Assembly: GCA_964444135.1 (NCBI GenBank)
Contig: CAYUFX010000007.1
Span: 26,759 to 90,758 of the forward strand
Direction of reading: 5' to 3'
From: NIOZ-UU13 sp964444135
GTDB lineage: Bacteria; Planctomycetota; Phycisphaerae; Sedimentisphaerales; Anaerobacaceae
Length of the DNA: 64,000 nucleotides
Part shown: positions 15,789 through 24,843 of the stretch, piece by piece
Numbering within the stretch: position 1 is the first letter of the stretch
Layout of the letters: the number at the start of each line of letters is the position of its first letter
Made by a program: the position numbers and the translations under genes
The notes under the pieces: generated by a model
Database searches by the model: none
Told to the model about the DNA's origin: nothing
What the model saw: the letters and a program-made list of their open reading frames with translations, nothing else

Positions 15789-17414
15789 ATGGTACCATCA
15801 ATTACAAGACGCCAGTTCCTGAAGGCTTCCACGGCCGGCTCACTGTCGATGGCATCGCTGGGCTGTTCAACGTTGCCGTCGATCTCATCCGACCGTCCAC
15901 AGGCAGGTGACTACCAAATCTACTTTGGCGATTTGCACAACCACAATGAGGTTGGTTATGCGCGGGGTTCACTCGAAAGGGCTTTTGAAATTGCACAAGA
16001 ACATCTCGATTTCTTTGCCTTCACGCCCCATGGCTACTGGCATGATATTGGACACTACGAGAACAATATCGAGAAAAAATGGCTCGATGGATTTGAGGTT
16101 ACAAAAAAACGCTGGCCGGAAGTCCTGCAGATGGTACGCAAGTACGACCGGCCAGGCAAGTATGTTACCATACCCGGCTTTGAGTGGCATTCTACCAGTC
16201 TCGGCGATTACCATATCCTCTTTCCGACTCTTGAAGGCGAGTATGTCCGGTTCGACGACCTGCGCCAGTTCCAGCGCTTTGCAAAACAGCGCGGCGCGAT
16301 TATGGTCCCTCACCATCCGGCCAATCGCCTCGGCCACCGCGGCGCAAACCTCAAATGGCTTGACCCTGAGGTCTCGCCCGTCATCGAGATATTTTCCGAA
16401 TGGGGCAATGCTGAACATGACCGTGCTTCCTCTCCCTATATTCGGCACACCGAAGGCGGACGCTGGACCCGAAACACGCTCCATCATTTTCTTGAACAGG
16501 GTTATCGCCTTGGTGTCATTGCCAGCACGGACGACCATCTTGGTTTTCCCGGTGGCTACCGCGAAGGCTTAGCGGCTGTGCTCGCTGCCGAGCTGACGCG
16601 AGAGGCGATTTTCGATGCCATTCGGAATCGGCGAACCTACGCTGTTACCGGCGACCGTATCGCTTTGGATTTTCAAATAAACGGTCGGCTTATGGGCAGT
16701 GAATTACCTTATACCCGACCCCGAGAGCTGGCCGTTACCGTTACCGGATGGGACCAGCTCGACAGGGTAGAAATCCTGAAGAACAACCGCGTACTTCACC
16801 GTGATTTTCCGATGGACCGGGTACCCACCGACGGAAGCTGGAAAGAGCCTGTGCTGCTGCGATTCGAATACGGCTGGGGTCCCTGGCCCGCCCTGGATAT
16901 GACGCGAGTCTGTGACTGGGATATTAATATAACTTTGGAGAGAGGCTTATTGGAAAACGTTCAGACCTGCTTTCAGTCCGGTCCACTCGATGAAGCCCGC
17001 CGAGACAAGATACTTGAGCGCTCCGGCAAACATCTTCGTGTGCAGTCCTTCACTGCCCTGCGTCAGCAATTCGAGGATATTTCCACCAAGGCCGTAGTTT
17101 TGAAAATACGTGGCGGCCCTGATACTCGCGTTAAAATTACCCTGCATAAGCCGACCAACGTATCCTTATCACAAACGTTCAGCCAGTTGGCACAAAGTGG
17201 AGAAATGCTTTTCACCGGTGATTTTCCAAAAGAGTCGGCGATGGTTCATCGGCTGGTTTTCCACGACCACTATTATACATCTTACAACGTCTCGGATACT
17301 GATGATGGTAAAGCTCTGAACTGGTATTATCTACGCGCGACCCAGGCCAACGACCAGGTTGCCTGGTCCAGCCCAATTTGGATTGGGCCACGCACCGGTG
17401 GCTCCACAACGTGA
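15789..17414 (+). CDS. Tat-exported PHP-domain (metal-dependent phosphoesterase-like) protein
   Basis: The N-terminus has a twin-arginine signal, 'ITRRQFLKAS', followed by a hydrophobic stretch and 'LGCS', so it is exported folded and may be lipid-anchored. The PHP domain (about 40-300) has its metal-binding set: 'YFGDLHNHN' (His50, His52), 'FEWHS', 'VPHHPAN', 'EIFSEWGN' and 'ASTDDH'. PHP proteins of this CehA/DUF3604-like group are hydrolases of phosphoesters or related bonds. Residues about 310-540 are beta-rich and unassigned. It ends the plus-strand sugar block, convergent with GH97. Domain assignment is firm; the substrate is unknown. Confidence 0.8.
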   Translation: MVPSITRRQFLKASTAGSLSMASLGCSTLPSISSDRPQAGDYQIYFGDLHNHNEVGYARGSLERAFEIAQEHLDFFAFTPHGYWHDIGHYENNIEKKWLDGFEVTKKRWPEVLQMVRKYDRPGKYVTIPGFEWHSTSLGDYHILFPTLEGEYVRFDDLRQFQRFAKQRGAIMVPHHPANRLGHRGANLKWLDPEVSPVIEIFSEWGNAEHDRASSPYIRHTEGGRWTRNTLHHFLEQGYRLGVIASTDDHLGFPGGYREGLAAVLAAELTREAIFDAIRNRRTYAVTGDRIALDFQINGRLMGSELPYTRPRELAVTVTGWDQLDRVEILKNNRVLHRDFPMDRVPTDGSWKEPVLLRFEYGWGPWPALDMTRVCDWDINITLERGLLENVQTCFQSGPLDEARRDKILERSGKHLRVQSFTALRQQFEDISTKAVVLKIRGGPDTRVKITLHKPTNVSLSQTFSQLAQSGEMLFTGDFPKESAMVHRLVFHDHYYTSYNVSDTDDGKALNWYYLRATQANDQVAWSSPIWIGPRTGGSTT

Positions 17415-17431
17415 TGCCTTATTTGGCAGTT

Positions 17432-19381
17432 TTAGTATTCGGAAAATGTTCTTATATCTTCGGTGGTGGCCGGGACGATTCGGATTGCCTGGCCACCGCT
17501 CGGGGGCATATCGGCATTAAGCAGAACAGAAAAATCTACAATATAACGGTTGATCTGTACGTGTGGGCGTGTCCCGTCATCGGGGCCGGTGTCTGAATAA
17601 ATATGCGCTAAGTACTGTTTGCCCTTTTCCAAGAAGGTAAGCGGGATTTTCAACTTCCGGCGGTTTATGCCATTCATACTGCCCACGTACCATTCGTCGC
17701 CTCTCTTACGGGCGATAGTAATATACTCACCGATTTTCCCGTGAATAACACGAGTATCATCCCAGACCGTCGGCAGGTGGTCGAAGAACTCAATCTCCGG
17801 CTCGCCCCGGTAATATGACGGTCTATCGTACCAGAATAAAAACTGCCACGGACTATAAAACACTACCGAGGCCGCAAGCTGATGAGCGTGTGTTGTTTTA
17901 ATGCGATTGCTGTAATAGCAGACGGTGTAATCTCCTGCCCCGGCGAGCATTCGGGTAAAGGGAAGGATTAGGTTTTCGTCCGCCGTGGGCATGCACTCAT
18001 TACCTCTAATACCCTCCTGAGTCATAAGGTTTGGGTATGTTCGGCTGTATCCTGTCGGTCGGTATTCATCGTGAACATCAACCATAAGGTGATGTTTAGC
18101 CGCCTTGCGGACCGCTTCGTGCAGCCATTTGGTCCACTGCTGCGAGCCGACCTGCACAAAACCATACTTGACTCCCTTGACGCCCCAGCTTTCGTAAAGC
18201 GGCAGGATGTCATCAAGCTGACGCTCCAGCGCCCTGCGATTTACATAAAGTAAAACTCCGATGTCCTGCTTCTTGGCATAATCTATAACTGCATGCAAAT
18301 CCAGAGGGCCTTTCGAGCGTTTCGGATCCACGGATATAGTAGTAGCATCAGAATTGTCGTTGTACTCATGGCCGTACCAGCCCGCGTCAAATTCGACGTA
18401 TTGCAGGTTGTGCTCGACGGCAAAATCGACACATGCTTTGCCGCCATTAGTGGTTAAGGTAACTTCGCGTATCACCTTGCCCGGCTTAATCCAGGAGACA
18501 TCATCGATAGCACAAGGCTCGTTTAAGTTCATAATAAGGTAATTGCGTTCGAGTAGCTGGCCCGGGCTATCACCGATAAGAATCACTCTCCACGGTGTAG
18601 TGTATGGCGTACCGGCTTTAACTTCACTGCCTAACGAGCTTACGAGGGTGTTGGGTTTGCTCACGTCGGGTGAAAGGCGCATTCGTGCATAGTCAACCAA
18701 TCGTGCCTCAGCCACCGACACAAAAAGTCCGTTGTTAATCTCAATTGTGAGCGGTCTCTCACAATTGTTTTTAACCTTGCTCAGCGCCACCTTACTATAT
18801 TGGCCCTGGGCCGAATATACGGCCCAGGCCGTATGATTGCCGGTGAAACGAAACTGCGTTTTTTCCACTGAGATAGTGAAGCTTTTAAGGGAATTTTGTT
18901 CCGGCAGGGTATAGCAAAACGCCGCACCTTCATTGTAAGCGCGGAACGTCAGTCGAAGCTGCCGATTGTGTCGGTTGCGTTCCTTTAACTCCACAACAAG
19001 CTGATTATAGTGGTCGCGAATGGTTTTTCGCTCTCCATAAACGGGTGAGTATATGCTGTTATTACTGCTGCTGGTGACAAAAGTGATATTGAAGCGGGTC
19101 TCCAGGGCTGGTGCATCTTTAAGAGCAAGTCCCAGATGTGAATCGACAACGATGGGTCGGCTTTTGTACACTACGCGGTAAACCGGACAGCCGCGTTGGT
19201 CCCCAATGTCCTTGACATCAAATATAACAGCTATATTTCCATCCGGTGACTTTACTATATGCTCCGCTTGAATAGCCCCCGCGTCGATGAAGTTGAGTAA
19301 CACAAGTGTCAGAGAGACGTAAAGGATATGATGGGGCAATATAGAGCTTTTCAAATGTCGATAATTTGTTTGATTGTGCAT
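17432..19381 (-). CDS. Glycoside hydrolase family 97 protein
   Basis: An exported enzyme (hydrophobic N-terminus to about residue 40) with the three GH97 parts: a beta-super-sandwich (about 42-285; 'KSPDGNIAVIF', 'PVYGERKTIRDHYNQL', 'LRLTFRAYNEGAAFCY'), a TIM barrel (about 290-550; 'YVEFDAGWYGHEY', 'MVDVHDEYRPTGYSRTYPNL', 'MTQEGIRGNE') and a C-terminal beta domain. GH97 includes alpha-glucosidases (SusB, inverting) and alpha-galactosidases (retaining). The barrel position where retaining members place a nucleophilic Asp reads 'GVKYGFVQVG', with no acid, so mechanism and activity cannot be assigned. AGGAGG precedes the ATG. Confidence 0.85.
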   Translation of the reverse strand: MHNQTNYRHLKSSILPHHILYVSLTLVLLNFIDAGAIQAEHIVKSPDGNIAVIFDVKDIGDQRGCPVYRVVYKSRPIVVDSHLGLALKDAPALETRFNITFVTSSSNNSIYSPVYGERKTIRDHYNQLVVELKERNRHNRQLRLTFRAYNEGAAFCYTLPEQNSLKSFTISVEKTQFRFTGNHTAWAVYSAQGQYSKVALSKVKNNCERPLTIEINNGLFVSVAEARLVDYARMRLSPDVSKPNTLVSSLGSEVKAGTPYTTPWRVILIGDSPGQLLERNYLIMNLNEPCAIDDVSWIKPGKVIREVTLTTNGGKACVDFAVEHNLQYVEFDAGWYGHEYNDNSDATTISVDPKRSKGPLDLHAVIDYAKKQDIGVLLYVNRRALERQLDDILPLYESWGVKGVKYGFVQVGSQQWTKWLHEAVRKAAKHHLMVDVHDEYRPTGYSRTYPNLMTQEGIRGNECMPTADENLILPFTRMLAGAGDYTVCYYSNRIKTTHAHQLAASVVFYSPWQFLFWYDRPSYYRGEPEIEFFDHLPTVWDDTRVIHGKIGEYITIARKRGDEWYVGSMNGINRRKLKIPLTFLEKGKQYLAHIYSDTGPDDGTRPHVQINRYIVDFSVLLNADMPPSGGQAIRIVPATTEDIRTFSEY

Positions 19382-19451
19382 AATTGTCCTCCTGTCCAGA
19401 ATATCCCGCTCGCACCTGCGGTTACGCGAGTGCAGGCGGTAATTGAGCCGA

Positions 19452-20336
19452 CTATTGATTCAAGGTTGCAATTATACTGGTTGCGTTAAAAAATGAGTGG
19501 ATAAAAATAGGCTGGAATAAAGAACCGCTCTTTTCGTACGCATAACCTAAACATATACCTAACACAAATAATGCCGGCCAGTGTCCGGTATCTGCATGTG
19601 TGGCTGCGAATAACCCGGAACTTATCGCAATTGCCAGCCACGCTTTTCCTGATCCCCGACGAGTATCGAGCATCGAGTATCGAGCATCGAGTATCGAGCA
19701 TCGAGCATCGAGGTATGAGCGTATCGTTGTTTGGAAAAGACCTCGAAACAGCATCTCCTCGAACAAAGACGCTATTACAACAGCAACGACAAAAATCATT
19801 ATTCGAAGCGGCAATTGCGGATATTCCGTAATCAGTTTTATTTGCTGATGTTGTTGGATTTGATATTCCTGGCCCCAAATCTGCTCGCCGAAGAACATCG
19901 TTAGTATTATCGCTGCCGTTATGAGCGGCCAGACTGCGAGCAAATTCACAAAAGCGGCGAAAAAATCCTTTACAATCGTTTTCACGTTTAGCCCGAAACC
20001 CTTTAATCGTCGGGCAAAGTGGATTCTGGCCAGAAAGATAATTACCACTATTGCCGTCAGCTCACTGATGCAGAGAATCAGATTGTCCAAAAAATTGCTC
20101 TGCCAGCCCTGCAAATCACCAAACACTCTGTGAGTGATTGATGCTATCAGCGAAACAGTCCCGAAGCAGATAAACAGCGGCACGAAGGGCAGATAAACAG
20201 GCATATTATTTCGTCGGGGCACGGAATCGGCTAAAGCCTTTCTGCCCAGAGATGTTTTGAGCAGCCAGCGGGCAAATAATATAAGCCCCGCCAGGCAAAT
20301 AAGATGCGTTACAGTTATGGTCTCAGCGAATTCCAT
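19452..20336 (-). CDS. CPBP-family intramembrane metalloprotease with an internal repeat-encoded insert
   Basis: Integral membrane protein with about seven to eight hydrophobic segments. It carries the three CPBP/Abi motifs: EEMLFRG (Glu193, Glu194, Arg198), 'LFAATH' (His247) and 'HSFFN' (His280, Asn284). CPBP proteases cleave within the membrane; bacterial substrates vary and cannot be read from sequence. Between the first and second motifs lies a 20-residue insert, 'LDARCSILDARYSMLDTRR', encoded by seven 7-bp repeats (19661-19712) and absent from typical members. Its charge and position at a membrane-loop edge may be tolerated. A change of one repeat unit would shift the frame. Confidence 0.82.
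   Translation of the reverse strand: MEFAETITVTHLICLAGLILFARWLLKTSLGRKALADSVPRRNNMPVYLPFVPLFICFGTVSLIASITHRVFGDLQGWQSNFLDNLILCISELTAIVVIIFLARIHFARRLKGFGLNVKTIVKDFFAAFVNLLAVWPLITAAIILTMFFGEQIWGQEYQIQQHQQIKLITEYPQLPLRIMIFVVAVVIASLFEEMLFRGLFQTTIRSYLDARCSILDARYSMLDTRRGSGKAWLAIAISSGLFAATHADTGHWPALFVLGICLGYAYEKSGSLFQPIFIHSFFNATSIIATLNQ
19661..19712 (-). repeat. Heptanucleotide tandem repeat (GAGYATC)7 within the CPBP gene
   Basis: Seven consecutive 7-bp units, GAGTATC or GAGCATC, plus a partial GAG, read on the plus strand. The unit is not a multiple of three, but three units make 21 nt, so the encoded peptide repeats as (I/M)LDAR(C/Y)S. Degenerate scattered copies recur at 20521-20645. Confidence 0.95.
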
Positions 20337-20740
20337 TTATTATTTTCCATTGACTATTGACAATTGACATACTAAAGTGCCTAAAGTGGCAGCTTTGCTG
20401 TCATTCTGAACGCAGCGCAGCGAAGTGAAGAATCTCTTTTTCGTTGGCCAGATCCTTCGGCTTCGCCTCAGGATGACACGTAAGTGTAAAGTGCCTAAAG
20501 TGCAGTTTTCGTTTAAGGTTGTCGATGCTCGTATCGATGCTTGTCATAGAAGCTTGAAGGGACCCCACCTTGCGGGAACCCAAACTCGCTTCTACTCGAG
20601 CATCCAATATCGAGCTTCCAGTTTCGATACCAGCTTCGACACCGACAAATAAGCTTCTACAACTGGGCAACTTTAGCTCACTTTATCTCATTGTAGGCAC
20701 TTTCAATAGTAAATAGTCAATAGTAAATAGTCAATAGATT
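20337..20740. repeat. Divergent spacer made largely of repeats
   Basis: No gene is supported between the CPBP and murA starts. 20371-20502 is a copy of the repeat at 1202-1352. 20521-20645 is a degenerate run of the TCGAGCATC/TATCGAG unit with an embedded ACCTTGCGGGAACCC piece. 20704-20738 is a tandem run of AATAGTAAATAGTC. Promoters for both genes must lie among these. Confidence 0.7.
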
Positions 20741-22009
20741 ATGGACATATTTCACATAGAAGGGCCGGTTCGGCTTTCCGGCAGTGTTACTATAAACGGC
20801 TCAAAAAACGCTTCTCTGCCGATAATGGCTGCTACCATTTTGGCCCCCGGCAAATCGTCTCTTAAATCAGTGCCGCATCTTTCTGATATTTCGGTATGTG
20901 GCAAGTTGCTTCAACAAATGGGCTGCAAGCTCACGCGAGAGCCGGACGGTGATTTGTGCATAGACTCGACGGTAATTGATAATCCGGTGGGCGACTATGA
21001 GATTGTCCGCAGGATGCGAGCTGGTATTTGCATACTCGGTCCGCTGCTCGCCCGCTGTGGCAGAGCGGAGGTTTCAATGCCCGGTGGATGTGCAATTGGT
21101 GACAGACCGGTCAACCTTCACCTCAGGGGCCTGCAGGAGCTTGGAGCACAAATCCATCTTAAAAACGGCTATATCATCGCCGAAGCGCCGAATGGTTTGA
21201 GAGGCAAAGATATTTTTATGGGTGGGCCGTTCGGCTCGACCGTGCTCGGCACAGCGAATGTGCTAATGGCTGCAACATTAGCGAAAGGTCGTACTGTTAT
21301 CGAATCGGCGGCATGTGAGCCGGAAATAACGGATTTGGCTAACTGTTTGAACAAAATGGGCGCGAGAATAACAGGTATTGGCTCGCCTCGATTGATTATC
21401 GAAGGGGTTAGACAGTTGCAGCCGGTTGAGTTTGAGGTAATTCCGGACAGGATCGAGGCCGGAACTTTTATGGCCGCCGCCGCCATCACAGCAAGCGAGC
21501 TGCGGCTGAAAAATTGTCGGCTCGATGATATGATGGCCGTCATTGACAGGTTAAGGAATATCGGCGTAACGGTTGATGCCGAAGGTGATGGTTGTCTCGT
21601 TGCCCGCAAAGGCCCCATCAGACCTGCCGATATTACCACTCAGCCGTATCCCGGTTTCCCCACCGATTTGCAGGCTCAGTTTATGGCTCTCTTGTCACTT
21701 ACCGATGGCAATAGCGTCATAATCGAAAAAGTCTTTCCCGACAGGTTTATGCACGTTGCAGAATTGAACCGTATGGCAGCAAATTTGCGCAAGGAAGGGC
21801 CGGTTGTTATTGTGGCCGGCGTAAAAAAACTAATAGCTGCTCCGGTGATGGCCTCGGACCTGCGGGCATCGGCAGCGCTGGTTTTAGCCGGGTTGGCTGC
21901 TGAGGGAACTACCATTGTCAGCAGGGTCTATCACATCGACCGCGGCTATGAAAGAATCGAAGAAAGACTGAATCCCCTCGGCGCAAAAATTATGCGGCAA
22001 AGTATTTAA
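20741..22009 (+). CDS. murA: UDP-N-acetylglucosamine 1-carboxyvinyltransferase
   Basis: First committed step of peptidoglycan synthesis: enolpyruvyl transfer from PEP to UDP-GlcNAc in the cytoplasm. 422 aa, normal for MurA. Key residues are present: 'GSKNASLPIMAA' (Lys22, Asn23), the loop cysteine Cys117 in 'SMPGGCAIGDRPVN' (the fosfomycin target, not the resistant Asp form), 'RIEAGTFM' and 'GYPTDLQ'-type 'GFPTDLQAQ'. Its presence supports a peptidoglycan wall. No clear Shine-Dalgarno precedes the ATG; the region directly upstream is a tandem repeat. Identification is firm. Confidence 0.96.
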   Translation: MDIFHIEGPVRLSGSVTINGSKNASLPIMAATILAPGKSSLKSVPHLSDISVCGKLLQQMGCKLTREPDGDLCIDSTVIDNPVGDYEIVRRMRAGICILGPLLARCGRAEVSMPGGCAIGDRPVNLHLRGLQELGAQIHLKNGYIIAEAPNGLRGKDIFMGGPFGSTVLGTANVLMAATLAKGRTVIESAACEPEITDLANCLNKMGARITGIGSPRLIIEGVRQLQPVEFEVIPDRIEAGTFMAAAAITASELRLKNCRLDDMMAVIDRLRNIGVTVDAEGDGCLVARKGPIRPADITTQPYPGFPTDLQAQFMALLSLTDGNSVIIEKVFPDRFMHVAELNRMAANLRKEGPVVIVAGVKKLIAAPVMASDLRASAALVLAGLAAEGTTIVSRVYHIDRGYERIEERLNPLGAKIMRQSI

Positions 22010-22016
22010 ATCGGAT

Positions 22017-22090
22017 AATTGCTCCCCGCTTTTGCGGGGACGAGTTTACCCCTGCAAAAGCAGGGGCAGGCACAAGCTTCGGGGGCTTGT
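22017..22090. repeat. Three-hairpin repeat cluster between murA and the AsmA-like gene
   Basis: Consecutive stems CCCCGC-TTTT-GCGGGG, CCCCTGC-AAAA-GCAGGGG and ACAAGC-TTCGGGG-GCTTGT. The GC-rich arms resemble those of the palindromic elements found inside genes. No T-run follows, so a simple terminator is unlikely. Confidence 0.7.
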
Positions 22091-22120
22091 TTGGGAAAGA
22101 ATAGTTGAAAGGCTTGAAAG

Positions 22121-22915
22121 ATGACCCAGCACCCAAAAAGGCACTTCACTGTGCGCTCCGTTTTTGGTGCTGGGCTGATTTTAATTATTATCGCTGTGGT
22201 GGCCATTAATCTCTTCGCTGACCGTGCTGTAAGGGTCGGAATTGAGAGTTCAGCGACTAAAACCTTAAATGTCGCGGTGACCGTAAGTAACGTTGACCTT
22301 TCGATTATGGCCGGAAAGCTCGCCTTGCAAAATCTTTTGATTAACAATCCGCCGGGCTACCAGCACGACAAGCTGCTCCAATTGAAAAACGCTGAAATCG
22401 AAATTGATGTAAAGTCACTTTTAAGCGATGTCGTTAATATAAGAGAAATCAAACTTGACGGGGTAAATGTCGTTCTTGAACAGCGGGGCGTCTCGAGCAA
22501 TAACCTCCAGGATGTAATAACCTCAATACGCAGTGCTTCAAAAGAAGGCGAAGGGAAAAGTCTGCATGTGGACAATCTTGAGATGTCGAATATCACGGTT
22601 CAGATGAAGCTGCTGCCGGATACCGCTCAAGACGATACCATCACACTGGAGCTATCTCCTATCCGGATGACCAATTTAGGTCGTGATAATAAGATGGATA
22701 TGGCTGATTTGTCGGGCGAGATCGTATTGGCTATTGCAAATCGCGTCGTCGAACAGGGCGTCGGTGTCCTGCCAAAAGATATAATCACTACGTTGACTCC
22801 GTCTCTGGATAAAACGATAGACCTGAGCACAAGAATCATCGAGAGTACGGAAGATATCGGCAAGGAAATTACCGAAGGTATAAAAAGCCTGCTAAAGCCC
22901 AAAAAAGAAGAATAA
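22121..22915 (+). CDS. AsmA/DUF748-like membrane-anchored protein
   Basis: 264 aa with one N-terminal membrane segment (about residues 14-34) and a beta-rich remainder. The stretch 'VSNVDLSIMAGKLALQNLLINNPPGYQHDKLLQLKNAEIEIDVKSLLSDVVNIREIKLDGVNV' pattern is typical of AsmA-like repeats, which in related proteins lie in the periplasm and take part in envelope lipid transport or outer-membrane assembly. The C-terminal quarter is amphipathic helix. It is the only gene between murA and a hairpin terminator at 22923. Family assignment is moderate; the role is inferred. Confidence 0.6.
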   Translation: MTQHPKRHFTVRSVFGAGLILIIIAVVAINLFADRAVRVGIESSATKTLNVAVTVSNVDLSIMAGKLALQNLLINNPPGYQHDKLLQLKNAEIEIDVKSLLSDVVNIREIKLDGVNVVLEQRGVSSNNLQDVITSIRSASKEGEGKSLHVDNLEMSNITVQMKLLPDTAQDDTITLELSPIRMTNLGRDNKMDMADLSGEIVLAIANRVVEQGVGVLPKDIITTLTPSLDKTIDLSTRIIESTEDIGKEITEGIKSLLKPKKEE

Positions 22916-22922
22916 TCTCGTG

Positions 22923-22957
22923 CTGCGTAGCGCGCTAATACGCAGAGTAGAATTTTT
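22923..22957 (+). terminator. Intrinsic terminator-like hairpin after the AsmA-like gene
   Basis: Stem CTGCGTA/TACGCAG (22923-22929 with 22939-22945) followed within 8 nt by five Ts at 22953-22957. It lies 8 nt after the stop codon. Confidence 0.5.
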
Positions 22958-23147
22958 CACTGCCGAATCCGGCAAATTGTGTTAAGTAAAGCTTTTTTTT
23001 TGTGGTATGTCGGTCGGTCAGTTTATATATTGCTTAATGCGAGGTGAAATTTGAATTATTATGTTGTCTCAAAATGAAAGGACGGTTGATACGAAAACTC
23101 TGCCGTCTGAAACACCGTAAATTTGTTGAATTAAGAGGAGTTTAGCC

Positions 23148-24146
23148 ATGCGTAAATTATGTTTTGTTTTGATAATTGTATTATTACTCTTTTCTCGAGG
23201 AGCGTTTCCGAAAATGACCCCGACAGGCAATCCCAAGGACTTTAAGGTAAAGACGTGCCTGCATTCTGTCAGCTATGCCGGTTTTTGGCGAGGGCAGGCC
23301 AGGCTGAGTGTCGATGAGTTTTTAGAAAAAGCCAAGCAGCTTGGATTTGACGGCGTGATGTTGGTGGCTAAGAGGCCCCACGTTTCACCTCTGGATTACG
23401 ATGCTGCTGCTCGAAAGGCCCTGCGACGCAAAATCGAAAAGCTCGGCCTCGAATTGGTCTGCCTGGCCGGATATACGGATTTTACGGCGGGGGTTGATAA
23501 ATCCGGGATTCCTAATGTGGAAATCCAGGCCTGTTACGTCGCAGAATTGGCCAAATTGGCGAGTGATTTGGGGACTGATATGGTGCGGATATTCACCGGC
23601 TACGAACGTCCCGATATACCTTTTGACAAACAATATGCTTTGGTTGTCGAAGGATTAAAGCTTGCAGGGCAAAAGGCAGCCCAGTACGGCGTTACCCTTG
23701 CCGTGCAAAATCACCACGATATCGCAGTTCACCACGATATGATGTACTGGCTTCTCAGGGAAGTCAATCTGCCGAATGTCAAAGCTGCTTTTGACGCCTG
23801 GTCGCCAACGCTGGAGGGCCTGAACTCAGGGGAAATCAGGGCCGCCATTTTGAAGATGAAGCCGTTTATTGTTCACACCACCGCCGCCGATTATGTGCGC
23901 CTGCCTCGGTATCATTATGACAGCACCTTAACCAACTTTCAAGAGCAAGAGACTTTAATTCGGGCGGTCCCGATAGGAGAAGGCTTTATTGATTACGAAA
24001 CATTCTTCAATACGCTAAGGGAAATCGGCTATCAGGGATATATCGCATACGAGATGTGTGAGGTTTTAGAGGGCGGAGGTGACATCGAGAATCTGGACAG
24101 AACGGCCAAAAAATTCCTTGAATATATGAAAAGGTTCGAGAGATAA
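23148..24146 (+). CDS. Secreted sugar phosphate isomerase/epimerase-like TIM-barrel protein
   Basis: N-terminal signal peptide (residues 1-20, 'LCFVLIIVLLLFSRGAF'), then an AP-endonuclease-2/xylose-isomerase-like barrel of about 300 residues: 'LEKAKQLGFDGVML', 'KIEKLGLELVCLAGYTDF', 'AAQYGVTLAVQNHHD', 'VKAAFDAWSPTLEG', 'GEGFIDYETFFNTLREIGYQGYIAYEMCEV'. The usual first metal-ligand Glu is Gln in 'VQNHHD', but a final Glu (YEM) remains. An exported member of a normally cytosolic family fits the extracellular sugar chemistry seen here. AGAGGAG precedes the ATG. The reaction is not known. Confidence 0.72.
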   Translation: MRKLCFVLIIVLLLFSRGAFPKMTPTGNPKDFKVKTCLHSVSYAGFWRGQARLSVDEFLEKAKQLGFDGVMLVAKRPHVSPLDYDAAARKALRRKIEKLGLELVCLAGYTDFTAGVDKSGIPNVEIQACYVAELAKLASDLGTDMVRIFTGYERPDIPFDKQYALVVEGLKLAGQKAAQYGVTLAVQNHHDIAVHHDMMYWLLREVNLPNVKAAFDAWSPTLEGLNSGEIRAAILKMKPFIVHTTAADYVRLPRYHYDSTLTNFQEQETLIRAVPIGEGFIDYETFFNTLREIGYQGYIAYEMCEVLEGGGDIENLDRTAKKFLEYMKRFER

Positions 24147-24311
24147 AAAAGCAGTGAAAATGTTGCCAATTTTTTACGATTTTCGTAACACCTTGACGAT
24201 GAAACACTTATGAAATAGGCATTTCCACGAATTGGCAGATAATGAGACTTCGGATTGTAGGCAGGTTGTAGCCGTCAACTCACGAAAATGGGCTGATTTT
24301 AGGGATCCCTG

Positions 24312-24600
24312 TCACTGTTCAACAGCTTCCGTTTGCGGCAGTTTTTCTCGCCACTCCTCAGCCTTTTTCGGTTTGCCCCGGGCTTCATAGAGTTCGATCA
24401 GGTTGTTCAATGAGATAGCGTGTGTATGGGTGGGTGTCACCCAGTTTGTTCCGGCGGCCTTCAACCGCCTGAATTAGCAGTGGTTCTGCCTTGTCGTAGT
24501 GACCGTACTCTTTGTACAACACGCCAAATACGTTCGTGGTCTCTAACGTGTCCTGATACTTTTCACCTAACTTGCGTTTCCTGCCCTCCGAAGCTGGAAT
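24312..24600 (-). pseudogene. Relic of a kinesin-light-chain-type TPR gene
   Basis: Minus-strand translation gives 'EGRKRKLGEKYQDTLETTN', 'FGVLYKEYGHYDKAEPLL' and 'VEGRRNKLGDTHPYT', then a frameshift near 24420, then 'ISLNNLIELYEARGKPKKA' and a stop at 24312. These are consecutive 42-residue TPRs of the type 'R...LG..HP.TL.S.NNLA.LY...G...EAE'. No start or upstream domain remains. In planctomycetes such repeats usually end Ser/Thr protein kinases or secreted TPR proteins. The rest of the 24147-24843 spacer has no recognisable gene. Confidence 0.7.
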
Positions 24601-24843
24601 AGTCGGTTTGGAAGTCTGGATAACTAACCAGAATCATCCCCTTAACTTGGTAAGTGTAAACAATTAGTGCAACCGGCCAGGAATCAGGCAAATTCCAAAA
24701 TCCATACACTACCTGAATATAAGCTTGGAGGAGGGCGAATAAAACAATCGAAAAATATTAATTTTAAGCGTTCGAATCGGTTTTATTAATCCTTGACGGG
24801 CGCATTCCGACTGATTGTTCGTGCTTCTTTTTTCCTCTCGGAA

